Source: Sphingopyxis sp.
Lineage (GTDB): Bacteria > Pseudomonadota > Alphaproteobacteria > Sphingomonadales > Sphingomonadaceae
DNA length: 64,000 nt
Direction of reading: 5' to 3'
Assembly: GCF_016793825.1 (NCBI RefSeq)
Contig: NZ_JAEULM010000046.1
Span: forward strand, 1 to 64,000
Each line of letters opens with the position of its first letter. Within the stretch, counting starts at the first letter, position 1. This document shows positions 27,274 through 37,634 of this stretch, piece by piece. The position numbers were made by a program, and so were the translations under genes. Below the pieces are notes generated by a model. It was not told the origin of the DNA, searched no databases, and was given only the letters and a program-made list of their open reading frames with translations.

Positions 27274-28211
27274 GCAGCACGAAGATCAAGCGCGGCAAGG
27301 CGCCACCGAGGCGGCCGTCGCGCGCGCCGAGGCGGCGGCGGAAGGTCCAGCAGTCGCGTCTCAACGCGATCATCAACGCGCTGCCGATCTCGCCGCAGCA
27401 GCTTCAGCGCGTCGCCAACTGGACGATCGGGCTTGGTCTCGCGGCCGCGGTCGGGCTGGTTGCGCATGCGACCGGCGTCACCGCAAAAATTCACGAGGAA
27501 TATGCGCAGGCCGTCGGGCGTGCGGGCTTTCAGGTCAAGAAGGTCGAGGTGGTCGGTGCCGACCGGATCGACCGGCTCAAGGTCTATGACATCGCGCTCG
27601 CGCAGAAGGACCGTTCGATGGCGGCGGTGGATCTGGAAGATGTCCGCCACGATCTGATGCAATATGGCTGGATCAAGGATGCGCGCGTGTCGCGGCGCCT
27701 GCCCGACACGCTGGTCGTCGATATCGTCGAACGCAGCCCTGCCGCCATCTGGCAGCATTCGGGCCGCCTGTCGCTGATCGACGCCAAGGGCGTAGTCCTT
27801 GAACCCGTCAGCGTCGGGACCATGCCCGACCTTCCGCTCGTCATCGGGCCGAAAGCGAACCAGCGCGCGCAGGATCTCGACCGTCTTCTCGCCGAAGCGA
27901 GCAGCCTCAAGGAACTGCTGGCGGGTGCGACGTGGGTCGGCAACCGGCGCTGGGATCTGCGCTTCCGCAGCGGCGAAACGCTGTCGCTTCCCGAAGGCGA
28001 GCCAGAGGCGAAAGCGGCGCTTGCGAAATTCGCGCACATGGACGGCGCCAACCGGTTGCTTGGACGCGGTATCCTGCGTTTCGACATGCGCGACCCGTCG
28101 CGTTTCGTGCTACGCTTGCCCCACGAAGGGCAGGTGGCGCCCGCGAAGCTCGACGATGCGCGTGACGCGGTCGATGCTGTCGCCGCTGCCGGCCCGGCGG
28201 AGAAGGGGTGA
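27270..28211 (+). CDS. ftsQ: cell division protein FtsQ
   Basis: A 313-residue bitopic protein of the divisome. The cytoplasmic N-terminus is strongly basic (KAPPRRPSRAPRRRRKV), then one transmembrane helix at about 52-68 (WTIGLGLAAAVGLVAHA), then a POTRA domain beginning FQVKKVEVVGADRI, and the FtsQ beta domain with RLPDTLVVDIVERSPAAIWQ. It links FtsA/FtsK to FtsB-FtsL. Start at the ATGA overlap with ddl. GGGGGAAGC precedes it. Confidence 0.93.
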   Translation: MSSTKIKRGKAPPRRPSRAPRRRRKVQQSRLNAIINALPISPQQLQRVANWTIGLGLAAAVGLVAHATGVTAKIHEEYAQAVGRAGFQVKKVEVVGADRIDRLKVYDIALAQKDRSMAAVDLEDVRHDLMQYGWIKDARVSRRLPDTLVVDIVERSPAAIWQHSGRLSLIDAKGVVLEPVSVGTMPDLPLVIGPKANQRAQDLDRLLAEASSLKELLAGATWVGNRRWDLRFRSGETLSLPEGEPEAKAALAKFAHMDGANRLLGRGILRFDMRDPSRFVLRLPHEGQVAPAKLDDARDAVDAVAAAGPAEKG

Positions 28212-28214
28212 GGC

Positions 28215-29471
28215 ATGGCGCCGCCGCGCATCGAAAAGATCATTACTGCGCTGGATGTCGGTTCGTGGAAGGTCTGCGCGCTGATCGCGGGGCAGACGGC
28301 AGACGGCCAGCTTCACGTCCTCGGTACCGGGCAGCGGGAAAGTCGGGGCGTCCAGCGCGGTTATGTTGCCGACATGGAGCAGACCGAGCATATCGTGCGC
28401 GAGGCGATCGAACAGGCCGAGCGCATCGCCGGGCTGAATATCGACGATGTCTGGGTCAGCTTCTCCGCGGGCGGACTCCTCAGCGACGTTGCCCCGATCG
28501 AAAGCGAATTGGGCGGTCATCGGATCGAGCAGGAGGATATCGACGATCTTCTTGCCGCAGGCCGGGCGGGGATCGACCCTGAAGGCCGGATGATCCTGCA
28601 CGCGCAGCCCGCGCTCTACACGCTCGACGGCCTGACCGGGGTCAAGAATCCGATCGGGCTTCATGCCGACCGGCTGGGCGTCGATATCCACATCATCATG
28701 GCTGACGGCGCGCCGGTGCGGAACCTGGAGGCGGCCGTCCGCCAGGCGCATCTCGACGTCAACGCCGTCGTCGCCTCGCCGATCGCAGCGGGTCTCGCCT
28801 GCCTGTCCGACGAGGAGCGCGACCTTGGTGTCGCGCTGGTCGAGCTTGGCGCGGCGGTGACGACCGTGTCGCTCTATGCCGGCGGGATGCTGGTCGAAAT
28901 GGCGTCGCTGCCGTTCGGCGCGAGCGACATCACCGATGATATCGCGTCGGCCTTCGGTATCCGTCGCAGCCAGGCGCAGCGGCTTCAGAGCTTCTATGGA
29001 TCGGCTTCGGCCAGCCCGCGCGACAATAATGATATCATCGAACTCGATCCGAGCGCTCCCTCGGGCAGCGACTCCCCCCGCATCACCCGCGCGCAGCTTG
29101 TCACGGTGATCCGCCAGCGTCTCGATGCGATGATGGGAGAGATCGGCAGGACGCTGAAAGATCTTCATTTTGTTGGACCGATCGGGCGCCAGGTGGTGCT
29201 CGTCGGCGGCGGAGCGGATCTGAAGGGCATCGCCGATTACACGCAGGTCGCGCTGGGCCGGGCGGCGCGGGTCGGCCGACCGCGCGGGTTGCACGGCCTG
29301 CCCGATGCGCATGCGGGACCGGCTTTCGCGACCCTTGCCGGTCTGGTTCTCTATGCCGCATCGGACCCCGTGGACCTTCGCGATCTGCCCATGATGGCAC
29401 AGGATGTCTACCGCCCGAAGAATGCGGGCATCATCAACCGATTGATGGCAGCATTGAAAAGCAGTTTTTAG
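28215..29471 (+). CDS. ftsA: cell division protein FtsA
   Basis: A 418-residue actin-like protein that tethers FtsZ to the membrane. ATP motifs: ALDVGSWKVCALI at the N-terminus, and VLVGGGADLKGI near residue 330. The extreme C-terminus (INRLMAALKSSF) is an amphipathic membrane-targeting helix. The second phosphate motif reads LPFGASDIT where most FtsA proteins have GG.., and the inserted stretch SASASPRDNNDIIELDPSAPSGS is an unusual hydrophilic loop. It lies 3 bases after ftsQ. Confidence 0.96.
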   Translation: MAPPRIEKIITALDVGSWKVCALIAGQTADGQLHVLGTGQRESRGVQRGYVADMEQTEHIVREAIEQAERIAGLNIDDVWVSFSAGGLLSDVAPIESELGGHRIEQEDIDDLLAAGRAGIDPEGRMILHAQPALYTLDGLTGVKNPIGLHADRLGVDIHIIMADGAPVRNLEAAVRQAHLDVNAVVASPIAAGLACLSDEERDLGVALVELGAAVTTVSLYAGGMLVEMASLPFGASDITDDIASAFGIRRSQAQRLQSFYGSASASPRDNNDIIELDPSAPSGSDSPRITRAQLVTVIRQRLDAMMGEIGRTLKDLHFVGPIGRQVVLVGGGADLKGIADYTQVALGRAARVGRPRGLHGLPDAHAGPAFATLAGLVLYAASDPVDLRDLPMMAQDVYRPKNAGIINRLMAALKSSF

Positions 29472-29624
29472 GCCGCAAAAGGCCAAAAGGGTTAATTTTT
29501 TGGATGATTCCCGCGTCACAATAGTGCAATGCGGTAGCAGAATCCCGGACGGTGGGACTAACGTCCGGATGGGTCGCTAGGTGAGGGAAGTGGCGCTGGT
29601 CCGCCGCTGCAGGGAGATTAGTTG

Positions 29625-31091
<1,467 letters not shown>

Positions 31092-31149
31092 CAGGGTATC
31101 GAGCGGCCGCCGCGCGGAGCGGGGAGGGCCGGAAGCGGGATGATTTGAC

Positions 31150-33060
31150 GTGCCCCTGTGGCGATCGGAACCCAAGCGGCGCAGTCCTTTGACCGCCAGA
31201 TGCGGGCGCGGACGGCATTGCGTCGCGGCGTTCGGCGCGCTTTTGCTGACGAGCGCGCTTTGCGTCCCGGCCGCGGCTTTTCAGGCGGCACAGCCCGACG
31301 CCGCGACGCGCGCCGCGATGGACAAGCGCACCGCGGCGCGCAGCCTTTTGTCGTCGGCGCTCGGTCGCCTTGCGGCGAACAATAATGATGGCGCCGCGTT
31401 GCTCGATGCGGGGCGCGCGTCTGTCGAGTTGGAAGATTATCGCGCCGGCATCGGGTTTTTGACCCGGGCCGAGCAGGCGAACCCCCGCGATGGCGCCGTG
31501 AAGGCGGCGCTCGGTTCGGCGATGGTCCATATGGAAAACCCGACCCGCGCGCTCGACTATTTTGGCGAGGCGCAACTGCTGGGTGCATCGGAGCGGCTGT
31601 TTCTGGCCGATCGCGGCCTCGCCCGTGACTTGCTGGGGCAACAGGATGCGGCGCAACGCGATTATCAGCTTGCGCTGTCGATCGCCCCTAGTGATGAAGT
31701 CTCGCGCCGTTATGCCTTGTCGCTGGGTATCAGCGGAGAGACCGATCGAGCCGTGCAATTGCTGACGCCGCAGCTTCGCGCGCAGGATCGCGCAGCCTGG
31801 CGTCTTCGGGCGATGATCCTCGCGATGAATGGCCGCGACGCCGAGGCGACCGAGATCGTCAATGCGACCATGCCGCCGGCGCTCGCGCAGAATATTCTGC
31901 CCTATCTGACCCAGATGGACCGGCTCAATCCGGCGCAGCAAGCCGCAGCGGCGCATTTCGGCCGTTTCCCGTCGGGCGAATTGGGACCGCGGCGGAAGCC
32001 GGTACAGGTCGCGGCGGTCGCGCCGACGCCGGCGCCTGCACCAGTGCCGACCGGCAAGCGTTCGCCCAAGCCGGCCGCCGCGGCGCCGCAAGCCTCGGCA
32101 ACTCCGCCGCCCGGGCGGCGCCCGACAACGGTTCCTGCCGAACCGCGTCCTGTTGCGGCAAAGCCGACGCCCGCGCCTGCGCCGACGCCTGCGCCACGCC
32201 TTGCCAGTGCCGCTCCGGCGCCAGCGCCTGACACCATGACAGCGTCGGCGACCAGTGGGTCATCGACGCCGCCCGTGTTGCAATCGCCGTTCCGCGACAC
32301 GCTGCGCCCCGTGACGGGTGCCGCTGCGCCGGCCCCGGCAAGTACCCCGCCGCTGCGCCCCGCTCCCGCCGTCGTGGAACCGGCGGCGGATTCGCAGAAG
32401 GCGGTCATCGGTCCGGGGTTTTCGATCAACGATCTGGGCAGGGGTGCGGCGGCCGCGCCCCCACCGGCGCCGGTTCCCTCGCCAACTCCGGTCGATACCA
32501 ATGTCGCTGCCGTTCCTTCACCTCCCGTCGCCGGCCCGGCCGTCGGGGCGGTCGATCCGGCGGCACCGCTTGCGTCGCTCGCAGCGATTGCCAGCTCCAT
32601 CGAGATTCCGCCTGAAGAGCTGGAACAGGCCGACGATGCGGTCGGCGCCGACACGCTCGCGAAGCTGCGCGAGGACAAGAAACGCGCCGACGCCGCCGAA
32701 GCCGCCAAGCGGGTGAAGGATGACGCTGCCGCCAAGGCAAAGGCCGAAGCCGATGCGAAGGCCAAGGCCGAGGCGGCGGAAAAGAAGGCCAATCCGGCCC
32801 GGATCTGGGTGCAGGTCGCGACCGGCGCGAATGCAAAGGCGCTCGCCACCGATTTCGGCAAGTTCGCGAAAAAGAGCCCGGCGGTCTTCAAGGGCAAGTC
32901 GGGCGGCACGACCGAATGGGGCAAGACGCGGCGGCTTCTCGTGGGGCCGTTCAAGGACCGGAAAGCCGCGCAGGACTGGCTGACGGAATACAAGAAAGCG
33001 GGCGGGGACGGCTTCCTCTTCAACAGCGAAGCCGGCCAGGACGTCGATCCCGTCAAGTGA
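31150..33060 (+). CDS. secreted TPR-like protein with C-terminal SPOR domain
   Basis: A 636-residue protein starting with GTG. A basic start and hydrophobic helix (about 22-42, ending VPAAAFQ) form a signal peptide or anchor. Residues 60-260 contain repeating helical pairs like tetratricopeptide repeats (e.g. AALGSAMVHMENPTRALDYFGEAQLL). A long Ala/Pro linker follows. The C-terminus from about 560 is a SPOR domain (RIWVQVATGANAKALATDF...RRLLVGPFKDRKAAQDW), which binds denuded septal glycan. Location directly after ftsZ supports a role at the division site. Function is inferred from domains. Confidence 0.75.
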   Translation: MPLWRSEPKRRSPLTARCGRGRHCVAAFGALLLTSALCVPAAAFQAAQPDAATRAAMDKRTAARSLLSSALGRLAANNNDGAALLDAGRASVELEDYRAGIGFLTRAEQANPRDGAVKAALGSAMVHMENPTRALDYFGEAQLLGASERLFLADRGLARDLLGQQDAAQRDYQLALSIAPSDEVSRRYALSLGISGETDRAVQLLTPQLRAQDRAAWRLRAMILAMNGRDAEATEIVNATMPPALAQNILPYLTQMDRLNPAQQAAAAHFGRFPSGELGPRRKPVQVAAVAPTPAPAPVPTGKRSPKPAAAAPQASATPPPGRRPTTVPAEPRPVAAKPTPAPAPTPAPRLASAAPAPAPDTMTASATSGSSTPPVLQSPFRDTLRPVTGAAAPAPASTPPLRPAPAVVEPAADSQKAVIGPGFSINDLGRGAAAAPPPAPVPSPTPVDTNVAAVPSPPVAGPAVGAVDPAAPLASLAAIASSIEIPPEELEQADDAVGADTLAKLREDKKRADAAEAAKRVKDDAAAKAKAEADAKAKAEAAEKKANPARIWVQVATGANAKALATDFGKFAKKSPAVFKGKSGGTTEWGKTRRLLVGPFKDRKAAQDWLTEYKKAGGDGFLFNSEAGQDVDPVK

Positions 33061-34229
33061 GCGTCGCCGACTGCGCCAGCAGACCCGAAAATAGTCGCGG
33101 GCGCTTTCGGGACGAACCGGGGCGCGTGGTCCGTGGGCCGCGCGACGATTTTCAGCGTGACCGCGATCGCATCATCCATTCGATCGCGTTCCGCCGCCTG
33201 CGCCACAAGACGCAGGTATTCGTCGCGCCCGATGGCGATCATTATCGCGTCCGCCTGACCCACAGCATCGAGGTCGCGCAGATCGGGCGCGGGATCGCGC
33301 GCGCGCTCGGGCTCAACGAGGATTTGACCGAGGCGCTCTGTCTTGCACACGACATCGGTCATCCGCCCTTCGGTCATGCGGGCGAGGATGCGCTGAAGGC
33401 GGCAATGGCCGCGCATGGCGGGTTCGATCACAACGGCCATACGTTGCGCACCCTCGCGCGGCTTGAATGTCCCTATCCTCTGTTCGATGGGGTCAATCTG
33501 ACCTGGGAAACACTGGAGGGGCTCGCCAAGCATAATGGACCCGTCCGTCATCCGGGCTGGGCGCTCGCTGACATCGACTGCGAATTTCCGCTCGATCTGG
33601 CGAGCCATGCCAGCCTGGAAGCGCAGATCGCCGCGGTCGCGGACGATATCGCCTACGACAATCACGACATCGACGACGGGCTGCGCGCCGGGCTGCTGGA
33701 CACCGATCAATTGATGGCGCAGCCCTTCGTCGCTGCGAATTTTCGGGCTGTCGAGGCGCGCTTCCCCGGTGCGCCGCGCGATCGACTGCTGCGCGAACTG
33801 GTTCGCGATCAGATCGGCGTGATGGTCAACGACGTCATCGCGGCGACCCGGACAAGGGTTGCCGAGACGGGTGTCGCGAGCGCAGACGAAGTGCGCGCCG
33901 CGGGCCGGACCCTCGGCGGCTTTTCCGACGATCTCGCGCGCAGCGAGCGCGACCTCAAGCGTTTCATGTATGCCAATCTCTATCATCACCCGTCGCAACT
34001 CGCTGCCGCGGCCGGCGCGAAAGAAGTGATCGGACGTCTGTTCGCGGCCTACGCCGACGATCCGCGTTTGATGGGCGCGGACTGGTCGTCGCGCATTCCC
34101 GAAGAAGAAAGCGCGACAGTGCGGCATATCGGCGACTATATTGCCGGGATGACCGACCGTTTCGCGATCGACCGCTATGCCGAGATCTTTGGCCGGGGCG
34201 ACATGCCCGAGGCGCTGGCGCATGTCTGA
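33057..34229 (+). CDS. dgt: deoxyguanosinetriphosphate triphosphohydrolase-like HD protein
   Basis: A 390-residue HD-domain hydrolase of the dGTPase family, which removes triphosphate from dNTPs. The N-terminal RDRDRIIHSIAFRRLRHKTQVF and the metal ligands are visible: His69 in RLTHSIEVAQ, His98-Asp99 in LAHDIGHPPFGHAGE, and a later Asp in ADDIAYDNHDIDDG. Length and motifs match the type 2 subfamily of such proteins. Starts with GTG at 33057 in a GTGA overlap with the SPOR gene. Nucleotide specificity cannot be read from sequence. Confidence 0.88.
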   Translation: MSVADCASRPENSRGRFRDEPGRVVRGPRDDFQRDRDRIIHSIAFRRLRHKTQVFVAPDGDHYRVRLTHSIEVAQIGRGIARALGLNEDLTEALCLAHDIGHPPFGHAGEDALKAAMAAHGGFDHNGHTLRTLARLECPYPLFDGVNLTWETLEGLAKHNGPVRHPGWALADIDCEFPLDLASHASLEAQIAAVADDIAYDNHDIDDGLRAGLLDTDQLMAQPFVAANFRAVEARFPGAPRDRLLRELVRDQIGVMVNDVIAATRTRVAETGVASADEVRAAGRTLGGFSDDLARSERDLKRFMYANLYHHPSQLAAAAGAKEVIGRLFAAYADDPRLMGADWSSRIPEEESATVRHIGDYIAGMTDRFAIDRYAEIFGRGDMPEALAHV

Positions 34230-34866
34230 TACGCTGATCGTCGGTGCGAGCGGCCTGGTGGGCCGGTTGGTGATCGATCATGCTGCCGGTCCGCTGACCG
34301 TCATCGCACGGCGGGAGATCGCCGATCTGCCACGCCAGCACCGACTGATCGTCGCGCCGCCCGAGCGTTGGGCGGAGATCATCGCCGCGGAAAGGCCGGC
34401 GACGCTGATATCCTGCCTTGGCACGACGATCCGGCAGGCGGGATCGCAGGCCGCTTTTCGCGCGGTCGATCGCGACCTCGTGCTGGCGGTCGCCGAAGCC
34501 GCGAAGCGCGGCGGTGCGACCCATGTGATTTCGGTGAGTTCGGTCGGTGCCACTGCGCGGATGGGCAATTTCTATCTTCGTACCAAGGGCGAAGCGGAGG
34601 ACGGGCTTTGCGCGCTCGGCTTCGATCGGGTCGACCTGTTGCGCCCGGGCCTGCTGAAGGGCGAGCGGGCGGGGCCGCCACGTCTTGGCGAGGGGTTGGC
34701 GATGGTTGCGGCCCCCTTTGCCGACGCGCTGCTGCACGGCTCGCTGCGCCGGTATCGTTCGATTGCGGGCAATACGGTGGCGAAGGCGATCGCCGCGCTG
34801 ATCGGCAACGAGGCGTCTGGCGTCCATATCCACGAAAACGACGCGATCCGCGCGCTGGCGGATTGA
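34222..34866 (+). CDS. NAD(P)-binding epimerase-like protein
   Basis: A 214-residue Rossmann-fold protein. LIVGASGLVGRLV at 5-17 is the NAD(P) loop; SVSSVGA and YLRTKGEAE (Tyr..Lys) follow. It looks like the HTATIP2/YbjT-like NAD(P)H-binding family of atypical short-chain dehydrogenases. The substrate is unknown. Starts at 34222, overlapping the end of the dGTPase gene by 8 bases. It is followed by the glycine riboswitch of an unrelated operon. Confidence 0.7.
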   Translation: MSDTLIVGASGLVGRLVIDHAAGPLTVIARREIADLPRQHRLIVAPPERWAEIIAAERPATLISCLGTTIRQAGSQAAFRAVDRDLVLAVAEAAKRGGATHVISVSSVGATARMGNFYLRTKGEAEDGLCALGFDRVDLLRPGLLKGERAGPPRLGEGLAMVAAPFADALLHGSLRRYRSIAGNTVAKAIAALIGNEASGVHIHENDAIRALAD

Positions 34867-35198
34867 CTCCGCAAAAGGGCAGCGCCAAGGCTCGGCGGTC
34901 CGTCGGGTCTTCGCGAGGAGATTCGACCGGCCGCGCGGGAGAGCGCGGGGGAGGGGAAACCCGCTTCCGCCACCGAAGGAGCAACCGCCCCGGAAACTCT
35001 CAGGTCAACGGACCGCGCGGATGGAACGGACACTCTGGAAAGCGTTTCGGCGGCTGCCGGAACCACCGAAGGGGTAACCCTGCGGCGTCTCGTTCGGGGC
35101 GCATGCGGGCGAAAACTCTCAGGTTCCCGTGACAGAGGGGGCATGGCCACAGCGCGGCATGAGGCTGCGTCGTGCCGTGTCAACGACGGGAGACTGCT
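34867..35198 (+). other. 332-base gap holding the glycine riboswitch leader
   Basis: There is no gene. Almost the whole stretch is accounted for by the two glycine aptamers at about 34930-35140. The last 58 bases carry the gcvT leader and its ribosome binding site (GACGGGAG). No clear intrinsic terminator hairpin with T-run is visible, so control is probably at translation initiation or through RNA stability. Confidence 0.7.
34930..35140 (+). promoter_or_regulatory. tandem glycine riboswitch
   Basis: Two adjacent aptamers are visible. The first contains CCACCGAAGGAGCAACC and GGAAACTCTCAGGTCAACGG, ending GACACTCTGGAAAGCG. The second contains CCACCGAAGGGGTAACCC and GAAAACTCTCAGGTTCCCG, ending GACAGAGGGGG. 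These are the conserved elements of the gcvT-type motif. It precedes gcvT-gcvH-gcvPA-gcvPB, so glycine switches on its own breakdown. Confidence 0.95.
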
Positions 35199-36332
35199 AT
35201 GACCGAAAGCGAACAGACGGGCGAGGATGCGGTACCGACCGCAACGCTGCCGCTTGACGCCTGGCACCGCGACCGTGGCGGCCGGATGGTGGAGTTTGCG
35301 GGTTACTGGATGCCGATCCAGTATGAAGGCATCATGGCCGAGCATCTGTGGGTCCGCGAAAACGCCGGGCTGTTCGATGTCAGCCACATGGGGCAATTGC
35401 TGTTGTCGGGCGACGGCGCCGCGGCGGCGCTGGAAGCGATCGTTCCCGGCGACATAGCGGCATTGAAGCCCGGACGGATGCGCTATTCGCTGCTGCTGGC
35501 CGAGGATGGCGGCGTTCTGGACGACCTGATGATCACCAACGAAGGCGACCAGTACGGGATTGTCGTCAATGGCGCGGTGAAGTGGGACGATATCGGGTAC
35601 CTGCGCGAGAATCTGCCCGATCACATCACGCTCAACCATAATGAAGATTATGGCCTGCTGGCATTGCAGGGACCGAAGGCGGTCGATGCGCTCGCGAGGC
35701 TCGTTCCCGACGTCGCTGCGCTTGTCTTCATGCAGGCGATCCCCGCCGAATGGCAAGGACATGCGATCGGTATCAGCCGTTCGGGCTATACCGGCGAGGA
35801 CGGCTTCGAAATCTCGCTGCCGAATGAGGCGCTGGCCGCGTTCGCCGATGCGCTCTGCGCGATGGAAGAGGTGAAGCCGATCGGCCTTGGCGCGCGGGAC
35901 TCGCTGCGTCTCGAAGCCGGCTTGCCGCTCTATGGTCACGACCTTTCGCCCGAGATTGATCCGGTCGAGGCGGATCTTGGCTTTGCCGTCGGCAAGCGCC
36001 GCCGTGGCGAGGAGAATTTTCCCGGAGCCGCGCGTATCCTCGGTCATCTCGAAGAGGGGCCGCCGCGCCGCCGCGCCGGTTTGCTGATCGACGGCAAGGT
36101 GCCGGTGCGCGAGGGCGCGAAGCTCTTCGACGGAGAGCAAGAGATCGGCGTCGTGACGTCGGGCGGCTTCGCGCCCAGCGTCGGTGCCCCGATCGCCATG
36201 GGTTATGTGCCGCGCGACCATGCCGTGCCCGGTACGGCGCTTGCCGCCGAAGTCCGCGGAAAGCGGGTGCCTTGCACCGTCGCCGCGATGCCGTTCGTTC
36301 CACACCGCTATGTGCGCAAACAGGGAGGCTGA
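35199..36332 (+). CDS. gcvT: glycine cleavage system T protein (aminomethyltransferase)
   Basis: A 377-residue tetrahydrofolate-dependent aminomethyltransferase, the T component of the glycine cleavage system. Motifs include VEFAGYWMPIQYEGI, LFDVSHMGQ, SRSGYTGEDGFEI and GLGARDSLRLEAGLPLYG. C-terminal GFVTSGGFAP-type motif is present as VVTSGGFAPSVG. The ATG at 35199 has GACGGGAG about 6 bases ahead; an earlier in-frame ATG at 35172 sits in the riboswitch tail and is not preferred. First gene of the riboswitch-controlled operon. Confidence 0.96.
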   Translation: MTESEQTGEDAVPTATLPLDAWHRDRGGRMVEFAGYWMPIQYEGIMAEHLWVRENAGLFDVSHMGQLLLSGDGAAAALEAIVPGDIAALKPGRMRYSLLLAEDGGVLDDLMITNEGDQYGIVVNGAVKWDDIGYLRENLPDHITLNHNEDYGLLALQGPKAVDALARLVPDVAALVFMQAIPAEWQGHAIGISRSGYTGEDGFEISLPNEALAAFADALCAMEEVKPIGLGARDSLRLEAGLPLYGHDLSPEIDPVEADLGFAVGKRRRGEENFPGAARILGHLEEGPPRRRAGLLIDGKVPVREGAKLFDGEQEIGVVTSGGFAPSVGAPIAMGYVPRDHAVPGTALAAEVRGKRVPCTVAAMPFVPHRYVRKQGG

Positions 36333-36335
36333 CCG

Positions 36336-36707
36336 ATGCCGCGTTATTACACCGAAGAACATGAATGGATCGACGTCGACGGCGATGTCGCTACCGTCGG
36401 GATCACCGATTTTGCGCAAAGCCAGCTTGGTGACATCGTTTTCGTCGAGGTACCCGATACCGGCGCGGAACTAAGCCAGGGCGGCGATGCTGCGGTCGTC
36501 GAATCGGTCAAGGCGGCGAGCGATGTCTATGCGCCTGTCGATGGCGTGGTGACAGAGGGCAATGGCCAGCTGGAGGAAGATCCGGCGCTGGTGAACAGCG
36601 ATCCCGAGGGTGAAGGCTGGTTCTTCCGTCTGACGCTGACCGACAAGAGTCAGCTCGATGCGCTGATGAACGCACAGGCGTACAAGGATTATATCGCCGA
36701 CCTGTGA
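36336..36707 (+). CDS. gcvH: glycine cleavage system H protein
   Basis: A 123-residue lipoyl carrier protein shuttling the aminomethyl group between the P, T and L components. The lipoylated residue is Lys59 in [14 protein letters not shown]-terminal YYTEEHEWI and [20 protein letters not shown] are typical. Length is normal. It lies 3 bases after gcvT with GGAGG within the end of that gene. A gap of about 108 bases with a repeat and then a glycosyltransferase-like gene separate it from gcvPA. Confidence 0.97.
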   Translation: MPRYYTEEHEWIDVDGDVATVGITDFAQSQLGDIVFVEVPDTGAELSQGGDAAVVESVKAASDVYAPVDGVVTEGNGQLEEDPALVNSDPEGEGWFFRLTLTDKSQLDALMNAQAYKDYIADL

Positions 36708-36721
36708 TCGTTCGCCCCGCC

Positions 36722-36801
36722 GCCGGGCGGGAGAGACCGGGAGCAGGCTTGGGGCAAGTCTCCTCCCGCCATCATGCCCAACCCCTCCCGCTTGCGGGGG
36801 G
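36722..36801. repeat. CCTCCCGC/GCGGGAG intergenic repeat
   Basis: The stretch contains GGGCGGGAGAGAC and, about 30 bases on, GTCTCCTCCCGCC, which pair with a single-base bulge, then a CCCCTCCCGC..GCGGGGGG hairpin. It resembles the block at 806-945. It interrupts the gcv operon between gcvH and the glycosyltransferase-like gene. Confidence 0.5.
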
Positions 36802-36815
36802 ATGGAGTCGATGCG

Positions 36816-37631
36816 ATGACCGACGCCGCGCTTGCCAATTGTCGCCTGATGGTTGCGACGCCGATCTATGAAGGGGCGCAGGGAACCTATGTCCGCGCCC
36901 TGCTCGACCTTGCCTTGCGCGCGCAGGCGGCGGGCATGCCCGTGCGCTTCGAGTTCATCCTGTATCAGCCGTCGATCAGCCGCGCGCGCAATCTTTTGTC
37001 CGCGATGTTCCTCCAAAGCGACTGCACGCACTTGCTGTTCATCGATGCCGACATCGACTTTTCGCCCGACGATGTCTTTTCGTTGATCCGGGCGATGGAC
37101 GCGAACGCCGAGGTCGGCGTGCTGGGCGGGGCCTATCCACGGCGGATGATCAACTGGCGCAACGTGGCGCGGGCGGTCGAGTTGGGGCTTGCGAAGGACA
37201 ATCCGGCCGAGCTTGCGCGCTATGCGGGCGAGTTCGCGCTGCAATTCGTGAACCCGAATCAGAGCTTCAAGATGACCGACCTTGTCGAGCTGGCGCGGCT
37301 TGGCACGGCGATGATGCTGATCCGCCGCGCGGTCATGGAAGGGATGCTGGACGCTTTGCCCGACCTTGTCTTTCGCCCGGACCCGCTCGAACGGCAGACG
37401 CACGGCGTCGGCGAAATCGAACCGGCGTTCTTCTGCCCATTGATCGAGCCCGAAAATCAGGCGCTGCTCTCCGACGACTATGCCTTTTGCCGCCGCGTTC
37501 GCGACGTCGGCTTCCGGATATGGCTCGCGCCCTGGATCCGAACCACGCATGCGGGGCCTGCGGTCTTTTCGGGCACGCTTGCCGACACCGTCCAGCTTTT
37601 TTCTTCGAAACCAGTCTCTTCTCCGGAGTAA
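36816..37631 (+). CDS. GT-A-type glycosyltransferase-like protein inside gcv operon
   Basis: A 271-residue soluble protein. LMVATPIYEG at 11-20 and LLFIDADIDF at 73-82 resemble the start and metal-binding DXD motif (Asp77-Ala-Asp79) of GT-A glycosyltransferases. GGAYPRRMINW and a late acidic DDYAFCRRVRDVGFRIWL segment fit the acceptor side of such folds. It has no transmembrane helix or signal peptide. The ATG at 36816 follows GGAG by 8 bases; an upstream in-frame ATG at 36774 lies in a repeat. It sits 3 bases before gcvPA on the same strand, so it is probably expressed with the glycine cleavage genes. Its substrate is unknown. Confidence 0.65.
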   Translation: MTDAALANCRLMVATPIYEGAQGTYVRALLDLALRAQAAGMPVRFEFILYQPSISRARNLLSAMFLQSDCTHLLFIDADIDFSPDDVFSLIRAMDANAEVGVLGGAYPRRMINWRNVARAVELGLAKDNPAELARYAGEFALQFVNPNQSFKMTDLVELARLGTAMMLIRRAVMEGMLDALPDLVFRPDPLERQTHGVGEIEPAFFCPLIEPENQALLSDDYAFCRRVRDVGFRIWLAPWIRTTHAGPAVFSGTLADTVQLFSSKPVSSPE

Positions 37632-37634
37632 TTC

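Noticed and set aside
29472-29624. CtrA-type site (TTAA-N7-TTAA) before ftsZ
   Set aside because: One TTAA half site is present near 29492, but no second half site lies at the required distance.
31902-34223. 773-codon antisense frame across the SPOR and dGTPase genes
   Set aside because: Low-complexity Ala/Gly composition arises from the Pro/Ala linker read backwards; it spans two real genes.
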